From NCBI GenBank assembly GCA_025642065.1, contig JAODUP010000156.1, positions 630,001 to 694,000 of the forward strand: 64,000 bases of DNA, read 5' to 3'. Origin of the DNA: Paralvinella palmiformis (taxonomy: Eukaryota > Annelida > Polychaeta > Terebellida > Alvinellidae). The notes beneath the pieces were generated by a model. That model was not told the origin of the DNA and searched no databases. It saw only the letters and a list, made by a program, of their open reading frames with translations. The position numbers and the translations under genes are program-made. Shown here one piece after another: positions 52,305 to 63,594 of this stretch (positions within the stretch are counted from its first letter, which is position 1; every line of letters starts with the position of its first letter).

Positions 52305-52895
52305 CTAGTAATTGTGTGAGTGAGGATTTGGAACAGCAGGCGATGGAAATTTTGTTCTGAACGATGACGTACCTGTTCATATTGTTATAGAACTGTTGAT
52401 AATTATGTGAGCCGTATTACAGATGTAGGAAGGCTAGACTTGAATTATTTTTTGTGTAACATGTCTGTGTCTATTTGCGGCCTGATGGGTGTAATAATTG
52501 TCGCTGAGAAACAAATATCACCAAGGCCAACCCAAACACCGCCCAATCATCACCAAACTTCAAATAATGAAGCAGATGTATTAATATTATTTTAACATTA
52601 AGCTGGTACGAGTACTTAGTGACTTACCGGAAGTGAAACCCACAAGGAAACAATATCCAGAATCGAAAAAAAACATACATTTTGATTGTCGTCTATAGAC
52701 GACTTGCCATCAAACAGTTACTGATCGATGTCGGGTTCTTTAACCATAACGACATATTGAGGTTTTATTTGTATGTTACATGCTCCAAAATTAGCCCTTT
52801 GTTAACCAATAAAGAGATACACTCTAAAAAATGATGTCAAACTGAGAGACTAGATGTTTTTCTGATGACATCCTTCGATTGACAAATGGGGAGGA

Positions 52896-53092
52896 GGGCG
52901 CCTCCATGATCTAGCGGTAGCGTATTGGACCACAGATCACTGCCAACCGTGTTCGAATCTCAGCAAGGGCATATCTGAAGGTTGTTTCATCTTTGACTTT
53001 GCTTCATACCTTTAGAGGTCGCTCGCCCCATTTAGCCTACCATGTCCACAAAAGTGGCAGTAAAACATCAATCATCATCATCATCATCATCG
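52896..53092 (+). mobile_element. tRNA-derived SINE, family 1, with (ATC)n tail
   Basis: A box-like TAGCGGTAGCG and B box GTTCGAATCTC near the 5' end, then a body with TTTCATCTTTGACTTTGCTT, AGGTCGCTCGCCCCATTTAG and ACAAAAGTGGC, ending AAACATCAATCATCATC. The same body is present at 50441-50555, so it is a dispersed family. Confidence 0.65.
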
Positions 53093-53826
53093 ATTGACAA
53101 TGGATATGGGTAAAGATATTCTCTTAATTGTGTTGAAAGTGTAATCTGCTAAAGTATTACTACAAAGGGTTTTTAACAGCCGAAAATCAGAAAAAAACGG
53201 AGTATACACGGAGGGACGCCGTTTAGGTGTTTGGTCTGGTTATCTAGCATTTAAATGACTGTATCAGACACAGTACGCTCTTAAAGCATTATAAGTACTC
53301 CTGACTCAGGAATAGAAATACTGCATCGTATCTCGAGCGGTGGCATTGGATACCGCTCGCGCGGTTGGTGTGTTTTATATAACAACTTTAGTTCCATATA
53401 AAATTCACCTTGGTTGTATGTGGGAATAGAATTATCTTTCCTAGGTCCAGTTATGTCCAGTTTGTACTATTATATTCAAGATTAGCTCTAACCTGCTTGT
53501 CATAAATAACATTTAAGAACTTTATTACTACAACAGTTAGAATAGCAGACATTAGGTCAGGTTTGAAAATGATAACATAGTTCAAACAGTACCGAAGCTA
53601 TGACGCGCTATTACGGTCTGCTTCAGTGCAGATGTCAGTCTTTTAATAGCAATTAAGCTAAACAATTTTTCATAGTAGTCGCTTCGTGATGCCTGCCCGT
53701 TCTAAAAACTGACCTTTCAAGACAGTGACAATTGGGTTATATAGCTTATATAGTATTCCTTTGAAGAAAGATACAGCAATTGAAAAATATCTATAAATAG
53801 AGCTGCTTAGATAATTAATCTAACAT

Positions 53827-54132
53827 GAGCTCCGGTGGCCTAGCGGTTAAGCACTCGACACTTGGTGCCAACGGTCGCAGGTTCGAACCCCGTAAGAGGT
53901 CGAAACTTTTCCAGGGATTAATTTCTCGGCTCACTACATCGTGGGTGGCTGGCCACGTTAAATGGCGCTGCCGTCTCCACTGAATTATTTAAAATAAAGG
54001 GGTATTTCGGCTCCATCTTTCCGTACTGCTCCCCTATGAGTGGTGGGGGAGGATGGTTTCTCAACCACTCCAACATAGAGGCTGTGCTGATTAAGCGACA
54101 GCCTGGGGATTCTCCCCGAACAACAAAACCAT
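53827..54132 (+). mobile_element. tRNA-derived SINE, family 2
   Basis: Perfect RNA polymerase III boxes: A box TGGCCTAGCGG at 53836-53846 and B box GGTTCGAACCC at 53880-53890, spaced as in a tRNA. The tRNA-like part does not fold as a full gene and is followed by about 240 bases of unrelated body ending near CGAACAACAAAACC. The 3' end is uncertain. Confidence 0.6.
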
Positions 54133-54639
54133 TAATCTAAACATTCGCACTACTGCCGTGATCTGACTTGGGTGTTCTACTCCCAAACTCCACGGCTGTA
54201 GGTGATTCGCTTTTTGTTTTTGCTTGGCGGCTTAGGGACTGGTGAGACATTACACATGTCTCAGCAAGAAATGTCGCCCACTCTGGATTCAGTCCCCTGA
54301 AGAAACGTCAGAGTTTGAATTCATGGTTCGAGATTCTCTGTGCCTGTGCCTTATTATACACAGCTAAAACACATACACTTAACACAGACACACACACACA
54401 TACATACACACGCAATGTGCCGAATTATACAATTATAATTGTTGCCAGTATAGTGCGCCTTTAATTTAATAAATATGGTTCTGTGTCATCAAATTTGCCA
54501 TGGTGGAGTTATAGATTTTTATTGTCAAATTATCAACCTTGATAACCTCACCGAAACTAGGTCAAATTACCTTATAATGTCAGTTCTATTGACCTATTTA
54601 CCACATACCCTCATCACCATTATTTACTCTCAGCCTCAA

Positions 54640-54915
54640 TGTTTACACTTTTACGTATTTACTTTATACCCTCAAAGTTTACACTTATGTATTTACTTTA
54701 TTCCCTCAATGTTTACACTTTTACGTATTTACTTTATACGCTCAATGTTTACACTTTACGTATTTACTTTATACGCTCAATGTTTACACTTTTACGTATT
54801 TACTTTATACCCGCAATGTTTAAATTTTTACGTGTTTGCTTGATACTCTCACTGTCTACACCTTTATGTATTGACTTTTTACCCTCGATGTTTACACTTT
54901 TACACATTTACTATT
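54640..54915. repeat. 36-base minisatellite
   Basis: Units of CAATGTTTACACTTTTACGT plus ATTTACTTTATACCCT, about eight copies, decaying to the right. The predicted membrane-like peptide here (LRIYFI repeats) is spurious. Confidence 0.9.
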
Positions 54916-56282
54916 TACTTCCCCCACCCCTCAATGTCGGCGCGTTTACGTATTTTGTACTCATTGCACTGAGTTGTCCAATCATTGTATTTATATCTAC
55001 GCGTGTCCTGATCCAATTTAGGAATTCCAATTGAAATAAATTCAAAATCAACAACATAACAATAGACAAAGCTCTGACTGTTGGTTGTTAATGTTGTTTG
55101 TTTAATTGTCTGACAATGTGTTAATGAGAAGGTGACAGACTACACCTGTCTCAATTTAGTTACCACCCAAATCAGTAGATTGATAAACAACGAGTATCTA
55201 TTGGTAGATAAAGTTTTTACTTTATTTGTTTCATTTCATACCGACCAATTAATGCCTTAATGCATCAACTATGATTGATTAACTCAATACAATACAGCTT
55301 AATTAGCAGCAGCGTTTGTTCAGAATTAATTAATTAATTAATTGAATCAAAACAACCCACGGCTTCTTGTCGTTGTGAATTAAGTTGTTACCTAGGCGCG
55401 TCGGATTTGGGGATATAACTGAAATGTTTTTGAAATAATACGGGCCAGGTATGAAATAAGGGCCGGTGTGTGTATGTGTGGTTAACTGGTGTGAAATAAG
55501 GGCCGGGGTATGTGTGGTTAACTGGTGTGAAATAAGGGCCGGGGTATGTGTGTTTGGTTTATCGTATGTGGTGTACTGGAGGCTCAGGGAGGGGAAACCT
55601 TTGCTTACCACCGTTTGCAACACTGTAGGCACAATATACAGAACTATCCAATAACCCTATAAATATATGCAAAAATGTACATGTAAATGTAGCTGTTTTA
55701 CGGATACTTTTCCAAATTCGAAGCTGCTGACTCCAGCAAACAAATGAATGGTTTAGACAAAGAGAGAATATGGTAAGTAAATAATTGTTTGCCATTTCGT
55801 CAGCAGAGTTTCTACTTCAACAAAACAATCCAGTGTAATTTAACAGATAAATATAATATTTTCAACGGCGTCTAAATTATCGAAGAATAAACTTACTCCA
55901 GAATACGATCAAATATTTTACCCGAAAACTGCACCAGAAAACCGATACAACGCTCTGCCATTTTGAACTCCGTTTGAGGCACAGATAGTAAGTTTCTGAG
56001 CTATTTTAATCATTCAGCTATTAGAATATCACGATTTGATGCTTCATCAGGAACACGATGTAGAATTGTCTGTAAAATTATAGATTGTAATATACGAATG
56101 TTTACTAATAGTGAGACATCTAGAAATCAGATCCCGATATTTGTCTTAATAATACCTCCAAATGTCATCAAAAGTGACACCTGTCTTAGCTTACGTTTTA
56201 ATATATTGACTTGTATAATATCGAAGTGAATAAGAAATGGTTTTTTTTTTAATATCATCTGACTTTCTACTTTTTATATGTT

Positions 56283-56544
56283 GAGCCGTGGTGGAGCTGT
56301 TAGTTAGAGCGTATGACTCGCAACGGAAGGATCGCGGGTTCGAGGCTCCAGAGTTGCAATGTTTTCCTGTTGGTGATGTTGTCAATGTGTTTCTATGGTG
56401 GATATGCGTATGAGTAACGTTGTTCCCCTATAATAGCAGCATATGTTATATGCTCCCCTAGGAGTTGAGGTGTATGCTGGATTGCAACAGGGCCGAGTCA
56501 GGGATAATTATACTGTAAAGCGCCTTAGAGCAGCTATCGAGTTG

Positions 56545-56605
<61 letters not shown>
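56283..56605 (+). mobile_element. tRNA-derived SINE, family 3, with (ATT)n tail
   Basis: The head reads like a tRNA half (GTTAGAGCGTATGACTCGCA, B box GGTTCGAGGCT at 56337-56347). The body contains TAGGAGTTGAGGTGTATGC and a 3' end GTAAAGCGCCTTAGAGCAGC followed by (ATT)n at 56547-56605. Such AGCGC-then-triplet ends are common to LINE-mobilised SINEs; an inverted, shorter relative lies near 51390-51440. Confidence 0.6.
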
Positions 56606-56608
<3 letters not shown>

Positions 56609-57541
56609 CACCTGGACTGTTTGTGTATTGTTGATAACGAAATAAGTTCTTAATGAGTAAGTAACAATTAATTTCGTCTACTAATAGCCTTCAACAATGT
56701 ATCTTAAAAGCCGTAATATATACCTAACGATTAATTAGACTATTTTGTGGATATAATTTATTAAGTTTTATTGATACAGTTAATCATGGCAAGTGTTCAC
56801 ATCTAGCCGAGGCAACGAAAAGCAATTTTAACTCAGTTATTTACTTAATATAAAAATCGTTATCTGATAAGTAGCTCATGATAAGTAGACATCCCTGGCT
56901 AGTCATAAAAGGTTATCTACAACAGGTATTGTAATCTTTATTAGATAACAAATCTGACATCCGCCACTGAACCTCACTCAGCCTACCTCTTCGTGCCATC
57001 TCCTGATTGACTTAATCGGTCAGAGTCCATCTCAATCCAGATAACAGATAATATATCAATATAACACGACCCAGAGGAGGACAATCAGCTTACACTGATA
57101 ACATTCGTAATCTTCATTTGTGTTGTTTGTAATTTTAGCATCACAGCTGGTTTAACTGAGAGTAGATTATTTACAAAGAAGGATCTTTAGTCTCGAAGAA
57201 AACACCAACAACTCATACGAAGTCGTCATGACGTTAGACCAAAGTCGTTGCGTACCTTCGTTTGATCGTAACCAGTTAATGTCGGCCACCAAAACTAACA
57301 TATTCGTCGCTAACCGGTATAACAGATTCGGTGAATAACAGTTTGTCGCCAATTTTACTGACTGTTATCTCTGTCTTGATCCAGTTCGTCATGATGTGAA
57401 CTGTCATGGTGAAGGTCTGATAGAGGAGCTTGTTTAGAGAACTGTTTCTGGGATGAACCAGCCGTTCAACGCTTCACCGATATTGTTCTTGATGCCAACA
57501 CGTTCACAAATCTAAACCGAATCCCAACGTATATCGTCACC

Positions 57542-57674
57542 ATGGATACGCTAAACGACCTTCACACTGAACAATCCGAGCTTGAGGCAAGCTTGTCGCA
57601 AAATGAGACTTTTTCGAGACCGATGGGAAGTTTGAGTAGAGGTCAAGGTCACGGAAGTCTACCCAGAGGTCGAG
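57542..57674 (+). CDS. Membrane protein gene, exon 1
   Basis: ATG to CGAG|GTATGT, 133 bases, phase 1 out. It encodes MDTLNDLHTEQSELEASLSQ followed by a Gly/Arg/Ser segment. Beyond the donor the frame runs into a (CTA)n array that would be a meaningless poly-Leu run, so the exon must end here. Confidence 0.65.
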
Positions 57675-59039
57675 GTATGTATTTAATGGTACTGACGGTG
57701 TTACTAATATTACTACTACTACTACCACCACCACCACCACTACTATTACCACCACTATTGCTACTACTAATACTAATACTACAACCACTGCAACTACCAC
57801 CACCACTACCACCACCACTACTACTACTGATGTTACTACTACTACTACTACTACTAATGTTACCTCTACTACTACTACTGTTACTACTACTACTACTAAT
57901 GTTACCTCTACTACTACTACTGTTACTACTACTACTACTACTAATGTTACCTCTACTACTACTACTGTTACTACTACTACTACTATGTTACCTCTACTAC
58001 TACTACTACTTACTACTACTACTACTAATGTTACCTCTACTACTACTACTGTTACTACTACTACTACTACTAATGTTACCTCTACTACTACTACTGTTAC
58101 TACTACTAATGTTACCTCTACTACTACTACTACTGTTACTACTACTACTACTACTAATGTTACTACTACTACTACTACTACTAATGTTACTACTACTACT
58201 ACTATTACTACTACTAATGTTACTACTACTACTACTACTACTACTATCCATGTATTACTGACTGAGTTATTTCTTTACCATCTACACTGGTCACACATGG
58301 CACATACAGATGAGGGGCTAGTCTGTTGAGAAACATCCTACAAATACAGGTATCACTGATAGTTGAACCCACAACCTGGAGCTTTGCAGCGCAATGCTAC
58401 AATCGCTGTACTCTCGGAACGCTCCGATGCCCATGATAATGATGATGATGATGATGATCATCATCATCATCATCTTGTTCAGGTCTATCCCAAACAAATC
58501 ATTTTTGTGAGAGACATTTGTTATACATGTATTTAAAATATTTAATAAGTTTGTTGTTATTTATTGTTTACGTGTTACAGGTAGCCTGAACCGTGCACAA
58601 CGTCTAAGCAGCCTTAATCAGCGTCAGATGGCATCTGAGTTGTTACCTGTACCATCAGAGTATATGTCAGAGAGATACCAGGATGTTTTCAGCATTGTTT
58701 ATTATCCTATTGATTCTACAGGTAAACGTTTGGATTATGGTCAATATACATATCAATACTGATGAATATAGTAGTAGTAGTAGTAGTAGTAATAGTAGTA
58801 GTAGTAGTAGTAGATAGTATAGTAGTAAGTAGTAGTAATAGTAGTAGTAATAATAGTAGTAGTAGTAGTAGAGTATAGTAATAGTAGTAGTAATAGTAGT
58901 AGTAGTAGTAGTAGAGTATAGAGTAGTAGATATAGTAGATAGTAGTAGTAGTATAGTAGTAGTAATAGTAGAGTAGTAGTAGTCAGTTAATAATGATGTA
59001 ATAGTAGTAGTAGTAGTAGTAGTAGTAATAGTAGTAGTA

Positions 59040-59086
<47 letters not shown>

Positions 59087-60039
59087 ATAGTAGTAGTAGT
59101 AGTAGAGTAGTAGTAGTAGTAGTAGTAATAGTAGTAGTAGTAGTAGTATAGTAGTAATACGTAGTAGTAGTAAAGTAGTAGTAGTAGTAGTAGTAGTGGT
59201 CGTGTAAGTTTTGAAAACAATTTCATCATCATCTTGTTACTCGTCCTTGACCCCACTAAAAACATCGAACAACACGAAGAGAAATATGGGAACATATGTA
59301 TCAACAATTAGTACTCACATAATCACCTAATATATCATCTATTGTTTCAGGCGCTACATACAATAACGTTAGCACTGCGAAGCGTCAAATCACACAACAA
59401 CATTGGTCTGGATACGGGGAGCAGCGGCTTCACGGCAGCAAAGGTCAGTTGAATCGAGAGCGGTCAAACACGGATCACTCAAGGTCAAACGCGGATCGTT
59501 ATCTGACCAAAATAAACGGTGATAACAATGTATCGAAAGTTATAACTAGATAAAACCATATTAATAGAAACTATATGTTCCAATATGAGATCAAACAAAT
59601 ATGATAGCAACTATATGTTCCGAAGAACAAACGATAATGATAGCAGCTGTATGTTCCCATCTAAGCTTATACAATTATAATAGCAACTATATGTTCTAAC
59701 AGAAGATAAAATACTGATGGCTATTTGACCAAACAAAAAGATAAACTATGATATAAATATCAGCACACAAACAATAAAAAAGATGAGTTTAGATTCGATG
59801 TCAGTCATACCTGGGATTAACTGATAAAAACTTAACAAATATACAGGTATCAGCCCGATTTGAACTTTGACATTAAGATTTTCAGGGCAACACTCTGATA
59901 TTTGAATTATCAGGGAGCTGCATGTGGGAATAGGATAGAAACAAACCTGTTAAATATTATCTTGTAATATTTATAAGGACAGGTAAAGAGTTGTATTACT
60001 CTGTGCGTATGTTGCTGTTTGGCATATATATAAAATTAT

Positions 60040-60104
<65 letters not shown>

Positions 60105-62357
60105 TGTATATATAATCTATAATTACAGGTAATCTTCCCCATGTTAACTATTGTGACAGTTATCCCAGCCTTACTATGGCTCGTGTCTAACGGTTGGGAA
60201 TTGTGTCAGAAAGGTTTGTGGGCAAAGTTGAAGCGTCCTGGTGGCTTTATCATCTATCAAGTATCTGTGTATGTATGTGTTAATATCTGATTGTGTATTA
60301 TGTATGTGTTAATATCTGATTGTGTATTATGTATGTGTTAATATCTGATTGTGTATTATGTATGTGTTAATATCTGATTGTGTATTATGTATGTGTTAAT
60401 ATCTGATTGTGTATTATGTATGTATTAATATATGATTGTGTATTATGTATGTGTTAATATTTGATTGTGTATTATCTATGTGTTAATATCTGATTGTGTA
60501 TTATGTATGTGTTAATATCTGATTGTGTATTATGTATGTGTTAATATCTGATTGTGTATTATGTATGATTAATATAATATAATGAAATATCGATGTTATT
60601 ATGTATGTGTTAATATCTGATTGTGTATTATGTATGTGTTAATATCTGATTGTGTATTATGTATGTGTTAATATCTGATTCTCTATTATGTAAGTGTTAA
60701 GATATGATTGTGTATTATGTATGTGTTAATATCTGATTGTATATTATGTATGTGTTAATATCTGATTCTCTATTATGTAAGTGTTAAGATATGATTGTGT
60801 ATTCGTTGGTCACGAATTTGTTCAATTTATTGTTAAAGCTAAATGTTGTAATATAATAGCCGCTGCTGTAAAAGGGACATCGTGTGTTATATTGGTCGGT
60901 CTTTTGCCCCTAAGTCTTTTGCTCATAGGTATCTTATCCTCTTAGGTTTTTATCCCCCTGGGTCTTTATCCCCTTAAGTATTTTTCCCCTTTGGTACATT
61001 TCCCCATTATTGTGATTTTGGTGGGTGTTAGTGTAAGTTAGTGGTATAAATACAAACGAAGCAGAATCCTATACTTTGATCTCCCATTTTTGTGATTGTT
61101 TTTAGTGGTTCCATAAATACTTATTTACTGGAATAATTGCACTGATGTCAGTAAGATGTGTGGGGGAGGGATTCTCCACGATGATCTAGAAACATAGCAG
61201 ATTCAACCATGGCATAGTCCTTGCGAATAACTTCAATGAGAGCCCATACAGTTATATTGCATCTAAATATTACATTAAAAATATATTTACCAATTTATTT
61301 ATTATTATTATTATTATCTATAAAAAAAATCATATAGATATATATTTATTTTATCATTTTATTAATGCACCATAACAAATGTAAAATATAACACAACACA
61401 ATAAGTTTATTGTACATCGATCAAAATATCGATTGTACAAATCAAACCTTTTAAAGTTATGTGACAAAGGGCAAAAGGCCAGATGAGTAATTAAAGAGGG
61501 ACTCAAGACCAAAGGGGAAAACTATCTAGGAGCAAAAGACAAGAGGGGCAAAACACCTGGAATAATACTGCCTAAGAGGAGTCATTGTACCACTAACTGG
61601 AACTTTGTAGCCGTTTGATGAAAAAGATTGATTTTCAAACAAATCAGACCGATATTCAAATAATCAATTACCTTACCCGAATCAGCTTTGATAAGGAGCC
61701 CCGACATTAAACTAATACTTCTAACTACAAGATGGTATTCAGCCGAGACGGTACCAGATCCCTCTGTACCCATTCTCTTTTGGGAAGATTAACCAAGATT
61801 TATGACTCTTTATTAAAATATCCCTTTTACAACTGAAATGAAACAACGATGCGATACTGAGCACCAGTAGAGATTGAAATTTTGTCTCTGAAGCTCTGAT
61901 TGGCTGATTCTCAAAAATGCCCATTAGCTCATAACATATCCCAGAGACAACGTTCCCAAACTATCGCTGTTGTTATTGCTGTTGTGTTGCAGTAAGAAAT
62001 GTGAAGTAATGCTTTTGTGTTGTTTTTGATGATGAAATGTTTGCTACTTTGTACAGATGTCAACAAAAACAATCAGAAACTGAAAGTAATTATTGATACA
62101 TTGTACCTTTAATATTCTCATTTTCAGAGTTCTCAGTACCACAATGTATGCTACTTACTTAATCTATTTGATGGGAAGTAATTACAATGGTTACTTAGAT
62201 AGCTACTCAACGAACGCCACCTGTTACTGTCTGTATCACAGAGATCCAGAGATTGGACAAACAGAGACCGTGTACCAATGTAAGCTTGGTGTAGACTTGG
62301 TTTTGTCTTCTTCGGAGAAACTGAATAGTTATAAGAATTATAAAGATAATAAAACTG

Positions 62358-62403
<46 letters not shown>

Positions 62404-62870
62404 GGGATCTATCTATTATTCGAATCTATCCAGGCAGATGTCATATTCCGGATGAGGCCATTCCATATTTGGTGTCAGTGAACGACCTTGACCTCGTTGA
62501 TGATACTTCCCTACAGAGGAGTGGGAGTAATTATACCGGTGACGTCACAAAGATGGCGTTTAATTCATCGTACGAGCTTTTCGTCGCTGAGGAGGGATAT
62601 TATCCGGAATTTAAAAAGGTTTGTCATTACTACATCTGATATTATAACATCAACAGCAACAACAATAATAACAACAACAACAACAACGACAATAACATTA
62701 TAAATAAGGTAGATAGATTTATGAGCTGAGTTAATGAAAACACTCAAAGTGAATTATGAACATTATCAAATTACTGTATAATAACAGTTACAACACTATA
62801 ACTACTAATACTAATACTACCACCACTACTACTACTACTACTACTTATAATAATAATAATAATAATAATT

Positions 62871-62901
<31 letters not shown>

Positions 62902-63594
62902 ACATCTACTTTCAGTTAGTTTACTGTATGCAGCTCTGTCTATTAACTATTGGTTTACGAGTTATGTGTTGGGGCTGGACAAGTGACTACACCGGAAGAG
63001 ACATGACCCACCTCGATCCATATATCAGCGTGCCCTACCTCCGTGAGCAGAGGACTGCCCTACTGCAGTACTTCACTCTACTGCTTCCTGGAGGGCCTAG
63101 ACCTGTACAGCCTGTTGACAGACCTGATGGATGACGGGAGACAGCTGGCCGCCAACAGGTCAATGGCCAATGCCATCATGACAGTGATAGGCTTCGGGTC
63201 GTACATCGTACACGTCATCCAGCCAATGGCCTTCGTCAGATGTCTCCCGGTGCAGAATGGGTCGCGACGTCCCGCCCACTCATCCTCCGCCGCCACTGCT
63301 GGAACCGCCCGTACGAGCTGCCACAAGACACTCAGCCGCAAGTTGCTGACGTTCGTCTCATCGACGAGGAACACCGTCATCGCGGCGAAGATGGTCTCCG
63401 TGGTCCTGAACCTGATGCTGCTGACGCTGAGATTGTTCCTCTTCCGGATGCTCGGCGGCTTCGAGGCGGGGATGGTGCCCAACTCGTTCGTGTTGTTTAT
63501 GATTAAGGAATTCTACGTCTTCTGGCAGAGGGGCAGCGAGTTCTGCGTCGATTGGTGGGACTTACAGAGAGAGCAGCATTGCGATGACGATTAA
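57542..63594 (+). CDS. Unrecognised multi-pass membrane protein (spliced, with frameshift in last exon)
   Basis: Proposed exons: 57542-57674, 58581-58721, 59351-59443 (or to 59529), 60129-60268, 62128-62279, 62434-62618, 62916-63594. The ATG has a strong context (CACCATGG). The N-terminal part is a polar, Ser/Gly/Arg/Gln-rich cytoplasmic-type region (SLSRGQGHGSLPRGRG). Hydrophobic segments follow: VIFPMLTIVTVIPALLWLV (exon 4), a stretch around VVLSTTMYATYLIYLM (exon 5), LVYCMQLCLLTIGLRVM (exon 7), IMTVIGFGSYIVHVIQPMAF and MVSVVLNLMLLTLRLFLF. Between them is a Cys-containing region with N-glycosylation sequons (NAT, NYT, NSS) and CRCHIPDEAIPYLVSVND, likely extracellular. TAA is at 63592-63594. 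I do not recognise the family. Exons 5-7 are phase-consistent; exon 3 to 4 and the last exon have problems reported separately. Confidence 0.65.
57700..58245. repeat. (CTA)n with TGTTAC interruptions, in intron 1 of the membrane protein gene
   Basis: Long triplet array organised as a higher-order repeat: (CTA)n, then ATGTTACCTCTACTACTA, then TGTTACTACT. It begins just after the exon 1 donor and explains a 239-codon poly-Leu ORF. Confidence 0.9.
58581..58721 (+). CDS. Membrane protein gene, exon 2
   Basis: Acceptor CGTGTTACAG ends at 58580; donor ACAG|GTAAAC is at 58722. 141 bases, phase 1 to 1. It encodes SLNRAQRLSSLNQRQMASEL and continues to DVFSIVYYPIDST. Polar, no membrane segment. Confidence 0.65.
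58765..59200. repeat. (AGT)n array in intron 2 of the membrane protein gene
   Basis: AGT triplets with ATA and single-base interruptions for about 430 bases. It is the complement (TAC/GTA) type of the array in the preceding intron, so the two could pair in the pre-mRNA. Confidence 0.9.
59351..59443 (+). CDS. Membrane protein gene, exon 3 (3' end uncertain)
   Basis: Acceptor TTGTTTCAG ends at 59350. It encodes ATYNNVSTAKRQITQQHWSG to LHGSK. The strong donor AAAG|GTCAGT (GT 59444) leaves phase 1, which does not match the phase-0 start of exon 4. Reading on to AAT|GTATCG (GT 59530) gives phase 0 and 179 bases, adding GQLNRERSNTDHSRSNADRY and nine to ten more residues. An unseen small exon is the other option. 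Confidence 0.5.
60129..60268 (+). CDS. Membrane protein gene, exon 4 (first membrane segment)
   Basis: Acceptor TATAATTACAG ends at 60128. It encodes VIFPMLTIVTVIPALLWLVS, then NGWELCQKGLWAKLKRPGGF and IIYQVS. The donor CTGT|GTATGT (GT 60269) leaves phase 2 and fits exon 5. The donor is the first of many GTATGT hexamers in the minisatellite that follows. Confidence 0.6.
60262..60800. repeat. 29-base minisatellite starting at a splice donor
   Basis: About 18 units of TATCTGATTGTGTATTATGT plus ATGTGTTAA. The array begins at the exon 4 donor of the membrane protein gene and repeats GTATGT in nearly every unit. Confidence 0.85.
62128..62279 (+). CDS. Membrane protein gene, exon 5
   Basis: Acceptor CTCATTTTCAG ends at 62127; donor CAAT|GTAAGC is at 62280. 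152 bases, phase 2 in, phase 1 out. It encodes VLSTTMYATYLIYLMGSNYN, then a segment with an NAT glycosylation sequon and CYCLYHRDPEIGQTETVYQ. Confidence 0.65.
62434..62618 (+). CDS. Membrane protein gene, exon 6
   Basis: Acceptor GAATCTATCCAG ends at 62433; donor AAG|GTTTGT is at 62619. 185 bases, phase 1 in, phase 0 out. It completes a Cys codon (T+GC) and encodes RCHIPDEAIPYLVSVNDLDL, an NYT sequon and a Phe/Tyr-rich end (EEGYYPEFKK). Probably a luminal or extracellular loop. Confidence 0.65.
62916..63594 (+). CDS. Membrane protein gene, last exon with apparent frameshift
   Basis: Acceptor CATCTACTTTCAG ends at 62915, phase 0. The first frame gives LVYCMQLCLLTIGLRVMCWG to LREQRTALLQYF, then becomes unconvincing and stops at 63132-63134. 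The frame one base further on is open from upstream of 63043 to TAA 63592-63594 and reads LYCFLEGLDLYSLLTDLMDD, two hydrophobic segments and an acidic end. The switch point lies near 63060-63085. GC-rich codon use in the second frame supports coding. Confidence 0.6.

Larger units (their letters stand above)
41650..57541. other. Intergenic region between the two genes
   Basis: Occupied by minisatellites, triplet arrays, the LINE and SINE remnants listed, and AT-rich unique sequence. A long (TA)n lies at 48055-48103 and (GATGAT)n at 49935-49975. A short open stretch at 50961-51125 is discussed as a finding. I see no supported gene or RNA. Confidence 0.6.

Noticed and set aside
53827..53905. tRNA gene
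   Set aside because: A and B boxes are good, but there is no convincing acceptor-stem pairing and a SINE body follows directly.
56283..56352. tRNA gene
   Set aside because: Only the tRNA-like head of a SINE; the 5' half is diverged and the element continues to an (ATT)n tail.
57675..58261. Long poly-Leu extension of the 57542 ORF
   Set aside because: It is the translation of a (CTA)n microsatellite after a GTATGT donor; the real exon ends at 57674.
63240..63506. Third-frame ORF in the last exon of the membrane protein gene
   Set aside because: Arg/Asp/Glu-rich shadow; the frame ending at 63594 has hydrophobic segments and better codon use.
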